DNA from: Fennellomyces sp. T-0311
Taxonomy: Eukaryota > Mucoromycota > Mucoromycetes > Mucorales > Lichtheimiaceae
DNA: 64,000 bases
Direction: 5' to 3'
NCBI GenBank assembly: GCA_025266875.1
Contig: JALLLT010000008.1
Span: 744,001-808,000, forward strand
The position numbers and the translations under genes were made by a program. The notes under the pieces were generated by a model, which saw only the letters and a program-made list of their open reading frames with translations, was not told where the DNA came from and ran no database searches. Below are positions 1 to 12,512 of the stretch, piece by piece (position 1 is the stretch's first letter; each line of letters begins with the position of its first letter).

Positions 1-3000
1 CAACTGATTTGTTGTCCCGAACACTAACAGAAGGATACGTTAGCAAGTGTCGGATCGATATTTATTGGGCAGTACATACGACAATCTATCTGTGGATTCA
101 TCGATTCGTTTTCCTTGCGGCTTCTTTGGCTTTTTCTTAGGAGCTACTATATCATCGTTGTCTGACCTATATCGAGGTTAATATATAAAAACTGGAATCG
201 GCGTTCTTCAACAATGCATACTTGGAAACCTTGGTGGATTGCTTAGTTTTCTTTTTTCGTGACTTTTTTGTTAAAGGTGATGATTCCTCATACCCAGCAC
301 TAACAGAAGGACACGTTAGCAGGTGTCAGATTAATACTTCTTTGGCTGTGCATACGATAATCCATCGGTGGATTCATTAATTCGCTTCGTTCTTGATTTC
401 TTTGATTTCTTTTTACGAGCTACGGATTCATTGTCGCTTAAGCTATATCGAGATGAATATATAAAAACTGGAATCGACGTTCTTCAACAATGCATACTTG
501 GAAGTCTTGGTGGATTGCTTAGTTTTCTTTTTTCGTGACTTTTTTGTTAAAGATGATGATTCCTCATCCCCAGCACTAACAGAAGGATACGTTAGCAGGT
601 GTCAGATTAATACTTCTTTGGCTGTGCATACGATAATCCATCGGTGGATTCATTAATTCGCTTCGTTCTTGATTTCTTTGATTTCTTTTTACGAGCTACA
701 GATTCATTGTCGCTTAAGCTATATCGAGATGAATATATAAAAACTGGATCAATATTCTTCCATAGTACGTACTTTAAAATCTCCGTGGGGTGCTTGGATT
801 TCTTTTTCCGTGACTTTTTCGTTGAAACAACTGATTCACTGACGAAGAGATACGTTAGCATATGCCAAATCGATATTTAATTAACAATGCGTACGATAAT
901 TCATTCGTAGACTCAGTAATCTTCTTTTTTCGTGACTTCTTTGGTGATTCTATGGGAAGGGGCATAGGCATGACCTGGTGCGTATATGAAGATATTTTGG
1001 TCGATGGGTATGATGCTCCTGCATCCACAGATTCCTTGCTTTTAATGGTAGAGAAATTGTACGTTAACATGTGTTGCGTCGAGACATTTCCAGCGTGACG
1101 TACGATAATCCATTCGTCTCCCTTTGAGTTTTCTTTGACTTTTTTCTTGGAGCTAGTGATATATGGTCGTGTGACCTATTAAAATGGATATGTAAAAATC
1201 GGGTCGAAATTTCTCAATAATGCATACCTGAATGCATCTTTCGATGACTCATTTTTCTTCTTACGCAGTTTCTTTGACTTTTTGGCCGTATCGTCGTCGT
1301 TGTCGTCTCGGACACTGAATGGAGAGTAGGAGGTGTGGTACTGGGCGCTGCTGTCCACAGCTTTCTTTTTCCGTTTTCTCTTTCGGGTTGTTTTCAAAGG
1401 ATCGTCTTGACTGCGATAAAAAGGAAATAGGTTATTTGCGCTGCAGCAAAAAGGGTAACATAACATACCTGCTCAATTTCTTTTTTGTCTTCTTGTGCAA
1501 TGCTGCTTCCTAATGGATGATTTAAGAATACATTATGGATCGATAATGCTGCTTACATGTGAGACAATGTCAGATTCCTCATTCCGATCGATACTTGAAT
1601 ATGCATCGAAACTAAGTCATCAAGTTGGAATGTTTTTGGTAATTACATACTGTGAACCGTTAGCGGAGGCATTGTTGATCACCATTGGCTTTAGATCTGC
1701 TGTGGCGCATAGATTTTTTTTATAGAGTATCAGAAAGACACGTGTTTTTATTTATGTGTCGCGTCAAGTTGCTTAATACGTTGTAGTGATGTATCATTGT
1801 TCCTTCTATCTGTTTTGCAGCACAGAATTATTTCCAAATTAATCACGGTTTTTGATACGCTGCACTGAAAACGGCAGATATTGAACGTTATTCAGTAGTA
1901 CGTCATACTTGGTTTGCTGCACTCGCTTTATTTGCGCGGATCATTTGCTTTCAATACTTTTATGTGTAAACCCTTCCCTCTCTTATTTTTTCCTTTTTGA
2001 AGGTTACTCCATACTGTATTCAAGAAAGACGCTGAGTTAAAGCCTGGACCATCCACAGCCAACTTTTCCGTAGATCATCCATCGGTGGTAAATAATATAA
2101 AAAGACGACGAAGTGCTGCCGTAGCAGGCACTACATGTTCTTCCTCGTGGCTGTAATATTAAAGCATGGACTTTGACATTCAAAGTTGGAACTTTTGAAC
2201 AATACAAACTGTAGTTTCAAGGTATTTCCTTAAGTTTCCTAGGAGATAACACTGCTCATCGTTATATACGTAGGTTAATACTATATGACTTTGGAATCAA
2301 GATTTCCAGCTTTACGTACGATCCATGCGTCCGCTCACCTGTTAACGCTATATATAAAAAAGGATCCGTGCATTAGCATTATACTGACCCATTTTTTTTC
2401 AGCAATACTTACCTTTCCTGACAATAATAGCTTTATCTTTGCTGCTCGTCTTTCCTCTCGCGCCCGTATTCTTTTTGCCTCCTTTGCCTGTCTTATTTTT
2501 TCCGCTATTGCTGCCTCTAATCGTGCTACCTCTTCCTTATATGCTATCACTGCCAATCGTTTTTCTTCCAACCGTCTTTCCTCTGCTCTCTGCGCTCTCT
2601 CTTTTTTCTTTTGTAGTCGCCTTTCTTCCTTCTGTCTCTGCTTTTGCAGCCTTTCTTCTTCTTTTCGTTGTCGCTCCATTTCTTCCTCTTCGATTTTCTT
2701 CTGTATTATCTCTGGCAATGTTGGATCACTTTATACGTGTAAACACAAGGAGATTAGCGTGGACCACATTTTCAGCAATATACTTACTCGTAGAGTTCTG
2801 TAACAAGCTTTCTGTCATAGTCCGGATACGCTTCGTTCAAAATCCTTTCAATTATGTTATTTCGTTCTGGGAGTCTTGGTGCGCCAGGAAATCGAATCTT
2901 GAATATTTCTTTTCCTTTTCTTGATATCCGTCGATCTACTTGCTCTTTGTCCGGTTCTGAATTCGTTTCTTGTTCATCTGATGGTTTTGTGATTTGTTCG

Positions 3001-4780
3001 TCTGATGGTTTTGTGATTTGTTCGTCTGATGGCTTTGGGATTTGTTCTTCTGATGGCTTTGTGGTTTGCTCGTCTGGCTTATGCACTGCTTGTTCATTTG
3101 ATGACATGGCAACCTGTTCGTCTGATAGCTTTGTTGCTTGTGCGTCTGCTGACTCGGCGACTTGCTCGTCTGATAACTTTGCTGCTTGTTTGTCTTTGAA
3201 TAATTTTGTTTGCCTCTTGACTTCTTCTGCGAGCCACACTGGTTCCGCTAATACTATTACGTTGATCTTATCAGCTTCATCGTCTGTAACGTCGTCATTT
3301 GAGGCGTCATCTTTTGTAGTAGCAGATTTTCTTCTCAGTTCAAATTCAATAATTGTCCGTATCGACTTATCAACAATTTCTTGCTCCTTTTTCATCTTTC
3401 TCCTCACACTTGGCTGATCCGGTTTGACATTATGATTTTCGCTTTTGCTTTCGAGTATCTAATTTGTGCAATGTGTTTAAAAAAGCTCCCTCTTATGAAA
3501 AGAATAGATTAACTTACAAGTCTTTGGACAGGTCTCACTTTTCGCGAAACATATATGTGATTGTGATCAGGATGAGGTTCAAAGTAAAGGAAGTCGTGCG
3601 GTCGATTCTTGAACTTTAAGTTCTTGTTAGGCGGTGGATTTCGAGGGACTGTAGATCCATTGAACCTTGGAAGTACATCGTCATTGGCACTATAGATACA
3701 CGAATCAGTTTATTTGGATTAAACAGATACCTTTTTTACCGGTTCCTACTTTGCTCTTTTTTTGCCATTCTACAAAAGTTACGATTTGATCAATAGGTTA
3801 TCTTTTAAGAGAAATGCGCATATAAACTTACCGCTTTTTTTCTGGCTTCAAATAGTATCATGGTAGCTCGGTCAGGTACACGAGCTGCTTCTGGATCTCG
3901 TCGATCGACAGTTTTAGCTGGAGCATAGTATTCATCTTCGTACTCCTCGCTTTTTCGTAACGAATTGGAATTAGCGTTTCTTTGCGTAAGGTTTCTTCAT
4001 ACATACGGTTCGGAGTCAGGGTATTTAAGATATCCAGGACGATAGGTACGTTCCTAAAGAGAAAAACTATTCAGATCGACCTATTTATTGAGTAATGCAG
4101 TGTACTTACTGGGTTAATTCCGGCATACACATCGATGATGTCACGTTCGATTTCACTTTCGGGTAATTCGCTTTAAAGTAATGATTAGCCAAAAAAAATA
4201 GAAGCACTTCTTTTGCTCCTTACGATTTATTCAGTTCCTCGTCCGAATCATCATCATCATCCTGCGGTGGAAATGTCTTATACGTAAGAACATAGTTCTA
4301 TATAAACTCGTTAATTACCGCGTAAAATAGAAAGAGTTAGAGACATACGAGCACACTGTTATCAATGTTGTCTCTAATATCACTATTATAATAGTCAGTG
4401 ACTTGTATTTTGGTTGCCCCTCTTTGCTTCCGTACGCGATTTCGTTACGGTACATCTCCCAGTTAATCTGGAAAAGAAAAAGTTAAATCCCCTTTAGGAA
4501 AACAGAATACCGAATCTTACCAGCCTTGTTTCGTCTTGGAAAGCGACCCCACTAGAACAAAAAGTTAATTCCTGAACGATAACTTTTTGCTACCCCACTC
4601 ACACTTTTGGGTGTTTCAGTTTGTCGGCTTTCAGTTGCTTTTTCTCTCTGTATTTCCTTTGCTTCGCCAAGTGAATCAACCTTTTTTGATATTCGAGCCA
4701 TTGCTTTTGCTCAAAATGCTAAAGATGTTTTACTGCTCATTAACAAGCGAAAAAAAGGACGAATTTGTCAATACCAACAT
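1..4780 (-). CDS. Large intron-rich Lys/Ser/Glu-rich protein, 3' end beyond window
   Basis: I do not recognise this protein. The best start is the ATG at 4780, which splices into a basic helix beginning MLHFEQKQWLEYQKR, followed by small exons down the minus strand, including an acidic Asp/Glu stretch near 4230-4260, a block near 4040-4170 containing ELPESEIERDIIDVYAG and RTYRPGYLKYPD, and a block near 3850-3960. Residues encoded at 2784-3407 carry a 7-residue repeat around PSDEQ. The exon at about 2430-2730 is a long charged coiled coil rich in Glu, Arg and Lys. The part from 1 to 1470 consists of tandem exons alternating acidic/Ser segments with basic KKSRKKK-type clusters that could be nuclear localisation signals. 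Introns are about 47-60 bases. I infer a nuclear scaffold-like protein, but no catalytic domain is visible. It could also be two adjacent genes. Confidence 0.55.
23..850 (-). repeat. Tandem 276-base exon-intron duplication
   Basis: The same landmark (actaacagaaggatacg on the plus strand) recurs at 23, 299 and 575, with a diverged copy at 838, giving periods of 276, 276 and 263. Each 276-base unit holds two exons (87 and 78 bases) and two introns (56 and 55 bases). Exonic length is 165 bases, so each duplication adds exactly 55 residues in frame. Introns keep GTATGY donors and a GCTAAC branch point. Copies 2 and 3 differ at only a few bases. A weaker relative lies at about 855-1470. Confidence 0.8.
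2960..3200 (-). repeat. Minisatellite encoding a 7-residue PSDEQ repeat
   Basis: A period of 21 bases in the coding strand gives a run of degenerate heptads such as KPSDEQI, KLSDEQV and KPSEEQI. Two central copies are nearly identical at DNA level (plus strand tctgatggttttgtgatttg), so this part of the gene probably varies in copy number. Confidence 0.7.
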
Positions 4781-5338
4781 CAAACCCTATATCATTTGAT
4801 TCTTGTATTATTGGGAAAGTTCCGGTTTGAGAAGAGCAACTCATTTCTTTGAATAAGGTCTGATATCAATATAAGGGCGCGTTTCCAGTTTTTTGGCGAC
4901 GCACGTCACTTTTTTTTGCTCATGCCAGGCAGGACAAACCTTTCATTTGTTCCCATGGATTACCTTTATACAGATATTACTATGGCAGGTTTGGAGAGAT
5001 GTTTCAACATATCCCACCCCCCTTTTTAGCTGTACATATGCTGGTTGCGGAGGTATCGAGATATGCACTTGTAGATCTAAAGTGAATGCTGTTACTATTT
5101 TTGGCACCACGACACCAATCCAAAAGAAAAATGTAAAGACCAGAAATGATATATTGGTATAGTAAGCGTATTTTACTGTGGATACTAACTGTTATTAGGG
5201 TGAGAACGAAATGTAGAGAGATATGTAGAACAAGAAAAGGGGCAAGCGAATGATTAGATAATTAAAAGCACAGAGAAAAAAGAGAGAGAGAGACAGAAAC
5301 TACACAAAATGAAAATGATGGGGGAATATTAAGTAGAA

Positions 5339-6709
5339 TTATTTCGCAGCATGGCGTTTGGTAAGTCCGTTTCTAATAGCGCAGACGTATTAGCGAGAGA
5401 GAGAGAGAGAGAGCAACAGAATAGAAATAACTTACCGAGGTTGAGGCTTGGGAGCAGCCAACTTTTCGTCCTCTACTTCCTCCTCTTCCTCATCGTCCGA
5501 ACGAACATCAGAAGCTGCGGTGTCGGTGAGAACACGGAACAAAACCTTGAAAATCATGGCTGTCCAGAACAGAACCAGGCAGTACAAACCAATCATCAGA
5601 CCCAAGATAATATACTTTACGAAATATGGGAACCAGTGACCATTCAACGGGTCCAGCTTGAACACAGGCACATAGAGATCGGGTTCGGTAAAGGTTGACC
5701 AAATAACGCCTCCATACAAATAAACACGCGTATACATCCATGCCACCATCATGATACCGAACGTCGTGTTACAGATGATACCAGGTACCGAATAATTTAA
5801 CAATTTAGCCAACTAAAAAAAGAGTTTAACTTATTTCATTCCAACAAATTCCTTGCATAACTTACGGCCAGAAAGGCGTCGGGCAAATCCATGTAAACAA
5901 ACACGGCATTGCCAACACGAGTGAAGTTGCAGCCGTAGCTCAACGAAATAAGCAACAGGGTGTTGATGTGATGCATGACAAGCTCCCGGTAGTCTTTGCG
6001 CGGCGCCTCGATCTGCAATACAAAGATCTGCTGCAGCCAGAATGCAAATTGTACGAGATAGTAATACTTGAACGTCTTGTCATACTCGGTAACAGGATAG
6101 TCGCGCCAATAATAACTCGTGTCGTCCCACCAAGGTGAATTGTACATGACATACTGTGTGTGCCCACACGGCGTTAGTCAATCCGCTCCGAAGTATTTCC
6201 ACGTGAACTTACCAAGCCGCAGGTAAAACTAGTAGAATAGTAGATGAATGAGTACCCTTGTTCGGCAAACCGGTCGTATTTCTTCTTGTTAACACCCCAT
6301 GCGCGAGCCAATGGCACGAGAACATGATTCATGATGGCAGCTCGCAATGCCGTAAAGACACAGATATAAAACAACAAAAAGGTAATGTCCCAAAGACTCT
6401 TTTCATAGAGACCATCGGATCGTTGGTTGGAAATGAAGATAAACTTGTCACATAGAGGTAGACCCAGAAAATAGCCAGCAACGATAGCTGTTATGACCCG
6501 AATAGGTGCCTCTGGACGTATTGTTCAGTATTAAGAAACAGAGTTTTGTGCTTTTTTTTTTTACCTATTTGATGGTGGACCAGGTAGTCCATAAGCATTT
6601 TTCGATTCCACTGTTGCTTTTTCATGGGCTTGGCAAACTTGCCCTTGGTCGACTGCTTCATCATGAGTTGCGGGATCGCCCTCGGAGTCATTGGCAGAAA
6701 AAGAGGCAA
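5339..6709 (-). CDS. LAG1: Ceramide synthase (TLC/Lag1 domain)
   Basis: Acyl-CoA-dependent ceramide synthase of the endoplasmic reticulum, which joins a fatty acyl-CoA to a sphingoid base. Five exons (6709-6565, 6511-6213, 6153-5866, 5812-5436, 5372-5339) give 380 residues, the usual size for the family. Several hydrophobic membrane segments are visible. The Lag1 signature RKDYRELVMHHI, with the paired histidines needed for activity in characterised members, lies in exon 3 and is followed by the TLC-type stretch ending in MDLPDAFLA. The tail is strongly acidic (DDEEEEEVEDE), a likely phosphorylation site, and the last short exon adds a basic end, KRHAAK. The ATG at 6709 is the first in the open frame; an upstream exon cannot be excluded. 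The sphingomyelinase-like gene at 29471 would act in the same pathway. Confidence 0.93.
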
Positions 6710-9700
6710 GACAAGAGAAAAGGGTTTCGAATGGTTGCCCGCAACCGAGCAGCTCTAATATGTTTCAAAATCCGACACCCATATCGCAAAACCCCCATCA
6801 CTTTTTGTCTCCTGGTAACCGTCAAAACACAAGATGGGAGTCAAGAACACTCACTTTTAAATGCCTGCTCACTTTGGCTTGTAAAATTGTACAAAAAACA
6901 AATAAATCACCATGGCAACTCAGTTGGTACGTAGATCGAAAGTTTCAGCTGGAAGATCAAACGAAAATTTAAAGTTTTCTTGTCCCACTGAGTTCTTGTG
7001 TTTCCCGAGTGTCATTAACCTTTATCAATTTAAAAAAAAACCATTACGGTAGAATTTGTCCGTTTGTTCTTTCTAACTCAAGCATTGTGTTGCTACTCAT
7101 TGCACTTTTTTTTTCACTCCGGAAACGGAATGGGACCCATCACCCGCACCGAGGACTGTTTTTTCAGTTTCCGGTAGTTATTCCGCTCCGAAAGTCTCAA
7201 GAAATCTGATCTGTAAAATATTTAAGGGGCACGGTGCGTACGGACAGTGTTTTACCATGTTTTTTTTATGCGGCGATAGTAAGGAGCTGTTTGCACCCCT
7301 TGTTGCTTTCGGCTTGACTAAGCCATTATTTGCTGTGCGTTTCTGTTGTCTATGCTCTTCGGGACTATATGCAATTTGTGATTATGTATACAATGAGAGC
7401 TTCAATGGAACCCACGCTTTGTGCCGATTGTTACTGGAGAAGTTTAGATATCTAACGGACTACCTTTGTGGTGATAGTGTAAATATTGCTTCTTGGACGC
7501 CTAGACACCTTGGGTCATTTAAGCTGCACCAAGATCACAGAATATCATACGATTTGAGCACAGCCACGTCGCGTGCATGAAAGTATAAACCTATTCCATA
7601 TCTGCGTGTGGAGAAGCGTGCTTAAACCTGTAAGAACCTTGTACGATTATGCATCGGGCAATTGAAAACATATGCAGGGATACGGTGCGTCAGGTTTTGA
7701 AGAAAAGACAAAGAAGATATCCTTCCTATGCATACAGCGTTTATCAGGTTAACGTGATGTCTACTTGAGCTGCTTGTAAGAAATAGAAAACCTTTTGCTA
7801 CTTCGCCATATAAGACCTGAAGAGACGCTGTATTTGACGCTCCGCATTTAATATACACACAGTGTAATGGGTTACAATACTTTGGCACGCTTCATAAAGC
7901 TTAATTTTCCCAACTTGGGGATTCCTACTAACCGGAGCACGCTTACTCAAAATGATGAGGATCGCAATGATTGCTCAAACGACAGTTTGGACGTTGATCA
8001 AGTTTCCTTTGGAACGTTCAATGTTGACATGATCCCATCACGAGATCAGAAAGTTTCTGCAGAAAATGTCATGCGAACTGATAGTGCATTATGATAGTGA
8101 CAAAGAAACAAAAGACCGTAATCGTAAGAGCACCACCTCGATTCGTGAAGAAATGGAGCAAAAAGACAACAAGGAACAAAATGAACGCGAAGACACGTTT
8201 GCCCGTGACGATAATGCAATCATCATATCACGATCTAGCAAAAGAAGTCAGTACAAAAGCTTCTGTTGCATAAGCCAAGTGTGCGTTACACCATGCCAAG
8301 TTGGAGCTTCAAGTTACATAGGAAGTATTGATATTCCAGAATAAATTGTACAGTGGACGGCGTAATGAGGTTTGTCTCAGGTTGGTGCTTGCATCCACTT
8401 TCGGTGAAACTCTTCATGCACCGCTTTACAAACGGTACTTATCAACTTGTGCAAATTCTCACCTATACACCCCAATTTATCAGGGATTTTAGTAATTAAG
8501 CAAGTTCCGCAAAGTGCAGTTCGTGGTAACACATGTCAAGTGTCAAAGGTAAGCAAAGACAGCGTTTGATTAAGCGTCGCATGCCATCAAGAACAACAGG
8601 AGCAAAATGACACGGACGGTGCTTCCAAGAACATCTGGTTCTGCAACCATAGTCAAGGCCATCATGCAGTCGAATGAAAAAATAGAATGTTATTTATCAT
8701 CTATGTGGTATCGTTGAATTGAAGAAGGCTTTCGAAATGACGAGACCAAAACAAGGTGATGTTTTGTTGAGGAAAATTGCTCTCTATCGATACTGCTGAT
8801 GCGTTTGGGACGAAGAAGGCGAATGCTTTGTCTAATAAGCGTACAATTTATGTTATTGCCGACTTCCACATGATCTTGCCTTATGGATGAAGGAGCCGAA
8901 GATCATATAGAGCCAAGTGAAAGGAGCTGCCATACAATCGGTAAATTCGAATCAAAGTTGTACATAAGTGCAATATGGCTGTTGCACATAAGAGCAAATA
9001 GGGCACGCGATAACTGTACTGCTGCTGTTGTAGTAGTATTGACAACAGATATAGCATAAAGTAGAAGACGCATGTAACCATGGGTGATATGTATATCAGG
9101 GATAACTAGATACTAACTACAGAAGGACAGCAGTTGCATCATGTGCTCTATATGTTCATACTGGAAAATAAAACACTTCTTTCGTACATGCCTTGGTGCT
9201 TTTAGGTAGCTTGTTTGAGGTAGTCGATTTGCCTGAGAATTCCGGATCGAAATCAGCCTCAAAAGGAATTGCACCGAATAACATAAACAAAACAAGGAAA
9301 AAGTATATACTGTATATAAGTGTCTCACAATTCCCAATAGGTAACAAGACAAAGTAAAGCTTGCTTTTCGCAGCACGTGAATGCTTTCTTTCTCCCGCCC
9401 ATCCAAGTCCCATAGCATGGATTTGGAGCATGTACATCTTGCGCACAAAGTTTGAACGATTTTCGATATGTAATTTTTATAATATGGCTATTGCCATGTA
9501 AACGTCCTTTTTTTTGGATGGATACCCTGGGAAAGCCCCACGACATGCAATCTCCTGACCATGGATTTGCACGACCATCTCGTCTTGAAAGAAGTGATAT
9601 TGGTCACTTGCATACGTACGCATCGCAATCATTTATGGCCAAAAGGCTAGACACAACAGGTCCTGTACATAAAGACGATTCCAATAGATTGCTTAATAAG

Positions 9701-9785
9701 CACTAAATCAAAGCTGGTTTGTTTATTATAATTCAACTGTCATATGACGCTATTATGTCAAAAAAAAACAAACAAATAACTAATT
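6710..9785. other. Gene-poor spacer with one weak gene candidate
   Basis: No convincing gene was found in 3 kb. The only protein-like stretch is on the plus strand at 7867-8344: a frame starting MGYNTLARFIKL stops at 8094, while an overlapping frame from 8066 continues with a charged Lys/Glu/Arg-rich sequence. Read together they look like one protein with a frame break, either a decayed gene or an unrecognised intron. A frame at 7257-7580 has no recognisable features. A pyrimidine-rich run near 7100 and poly-A runs near 9760 are simple sequence. Confidence 0.4.
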
Positions 9786-12312
9786 CTAGTTTCCATTTGT
9801 GAGTGGCTTGATGTACTTGGCATGGTATGAAGGGACGCCAGTACTGTTAGGTGCCATCAACAAGGTCTCGAGATAAGCTAAAAAAAAATCATTACAATCA
9901 ATATTTCATTTTTCACCAAGACAAGAAAAAAAAAACTTACGTTCATAAATATCACCATCGTACTTGGCAATGGGTGCCTTGAGTACAAAGTCTGGATATC
10001 CCCAAGCATCCGTAAGTCCAATCACTTGTTTACGCAATCCCTTGCAGATCTACTCACAGAATTTTTTTAAGAAAAAAGGCTATTCGGCGATTGTTTTGAA
10101 ACTTACATCCAAATGAAGTTTCTCGACTTGCTTCAATTGTTGTGGTGACAAATATCCTTCTTTGAATCCTTGATCACTGTAAGTCTTCAAGGCATGCAAA
10201 CCCCACAAGGTTGTCAAACGACGCATGATACTGGCTACACTTGGAACCATGGATGGGTCTGGCTTGCTGAACTTGCCAACGGCATCCGAGTACAAGAACG
10301 CAGCTGCATGCATTTCAGCTACACGAACGGAATCCAACAACAAATCTTCATGTGTACTGCCTGCTTTCAACTCCTCACGGATGCTGTTAAGCTAAAATAA
10401 TAAACACAAAGATGATTAGATTTGGAACAGGTTTTTTCAGCCACGACTTACTCGTTTGACCACAATGGCAAAAAGTGCTTCCTCAATCAATGACAAATCA
10501 TTGAGACAAGCGGATACATCAGTGACTTGCCAATGAGATTGAGCAAGATATTCCTTGGCGTACAAAAAGTAATGGGTGGAGCTCTTGAACTTGAGTTCGG
10601 GATAGAAGTCGTTATCCAGCTTTTGAGACAACTGATGCAATAAGATTCTTGCCGTTTGTTGCAGCAACACGACATTATCACCACCACCTGTGGTCATCAC
10701 GCCCCAGTCATCAATGATCTGTCCGATATTGTTGTAACCGGAATAAGCGTGGCCACCGCAAGCACGTCTGCAAGTTTCCAAAAGATCGGAACCATACCAA
10801 CCACTGATACCCTTCAAACAAGCTGAAATTGCGTGCATATCGCCCATATGATACATGTAAACTTCGGGATCCATGTTGCCGCCAGCAGTCAAAATCTTGA
10901 ATTGTTCATCCAATGTGGTACTCGCAGATCGAACTATGTATATAAAGGCAATACCGGGCAAAATCGTGCCATAATGCGACTATGGGAAAAAAAAAAGAGA
11001 ATACTATTAGCGTTATATGCAACCTTTAAAAGGCCATTTTTGTACTTGCAAGATAATCCATAATCTGTTGATTCTTGTTGCCTTGTCGTCGAACAACACC
11101 GTAACGAGTAGCAATGGTTAATGCTTGCGATACCATCATAATACTGCCCAAAACCAGCATGAGACGCTCAGGAATCAAGGTAGCGTACATGACAACAGGT
11201 GAAGGAGGAGGGGTGAAGTTTCCTTGACGATCCAAATCAGCCCAACGATTCAACATTTGAGACCGAGGAATGCGGACGTTATGGAATTGAATCCATCCAT
11301 TATCTAAGCCTTGACGTCCAACCTTGTGACCAATGTCACCTGCCATTACGTTGGGCAACAGTTTCCCGGTGACAGTGTCACGTAAAGGAACAATAAACCA
11401 GTTATGTCCAACGTGTTGACCATTGACATACGTTTGAGCAATCACCATGGTGTGTGTAGCTGTTTGACCTGCCATGCCAATCCACCATTTGGTGGAAGTA
11501 ATGGTAGGAGAGTTGATTACGAATTCGTCCGTGTTGACATCAAACGTGGCAGTAGTTTCAATATCTCTTAATGCTGAACTATGACCAAGTTCCGTCTAAT
11601 AGGATTGTTAGTGACGAACAATTTTTCTTCTTGGTTATGCATTTGTTACCATGGCGAAACATCCAAAAATACGATAATTATCCACTGCATCGAGCCATGC
11701 GTCGCGCTGTTCATCTGAACCGAGCATAAGCAAGACGTTGCGGAACAGTGCCTTGTGAACACCTAAGCGCATTGAAAAGCTTTCCGAGTAAAAGACCAAG
11801 GCTTGAAAAATGGCATCTCCAAATTCTTTTCCTTGGCTCTTGATGACTGGATCTTGCAGCAACTTGACAGCACGATAAATTTGACCCATTGTACTACATA
11901 TGATAAAGATGAGCATGGATTTGACATATGTAGGCGTTGGATTTACAATTCGCGTGCTTCAGTTCGCGGCAGTTCTAGAATGTTACGTGGCGGTTGAACT
12001 ACAAGCTCTGGATCGCCTTGGATGAGCTTGTAAGCTCGTTGCTACAAAGGTATGTTTTTTTTTTAAAAAAAAGGAGTTGGATGACGGGAATGCCTTGTTT
12101 ACCATAAGCTTACGCTCGCTTTCACCACCGTGCCAGAAATCACTGAGTGCTTCAATGTCAAACTGGGCAGCGGCGCGTTCCGAAGCCATATCCTTGGGAG
12201 CTTGCAATGACATAGCAGACGGGGTGAAGTTGAGCTGCTGCTTTAACTGGGCCAACCGCGCAGCAGCAGCCTTTGCAGCGACATCGGTGGACTGGTTGAT
12301 AGGAATAGTCAT
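9786..12312 (-). CDS. POX1: Peroxisomal acyl-CoA oxidase
   Basis: Catalyses the first step of peroxisomal beta-oxidation, FAD-dependent oxidation of acyl-CoA to trans-2-enoyl-CoA with transfer of electrons to oxygen. About eight exons run from the ATG at 12312 to the TAG at 9786. Visible family landmarks are the N-terminal FDIEALSDFWHGGE, the acyl-CoA dehydrogenase middle part (TELGHSS, then TSTKWWIGMAG), and the C-terminal RRACGGHAYSG block with the helical oxidase domain behind it. Introns near 11600-11650, 11890-11940, 12043-12105, 10980-11045 and 10060-10105 have GT-AG ends. The protein ends in KPLTNGN, so it lacks a C-terminal SKL-type signal. Residues 19-27, RLAQLKQQL, fit the PTS2 consensus instead. 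Dehydrogenase alternatives are unlikely because of the long C-terminal oxidase domain. Confidence 0.93.
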
Positions 12313-12512
12313 TGAACCAAGAGAGAAAGAGCAAGTACGGGGGAAAAAAAGGAGCCCCACACTGTATAATATAGCGTAAGATAAAATTCAGTGGGGCAGG
12401 GCATGTGAAAAACCCGGCTTGGGAAAAGGCGTTACGATATAAAATCCATTTAGTTTAAGAAAGGAACTTGGGTATTTGGTTTTTCGTTTATATACAATGT
12501 CTTTTACAAAAG

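Noticed and set aside
1..850. Possible CRISPR-like or satellite array
   Set aside because: Units are 276 bases and decompose into coding exons with intact splice sites in a eukaryotic gene, so neither a CRISPR array nor a non-coding satellite fits.
7257..7580. 107-codon plus-strand frame
   Set aside because: No motif, no coding-like composition and no splice structure; likely chance.
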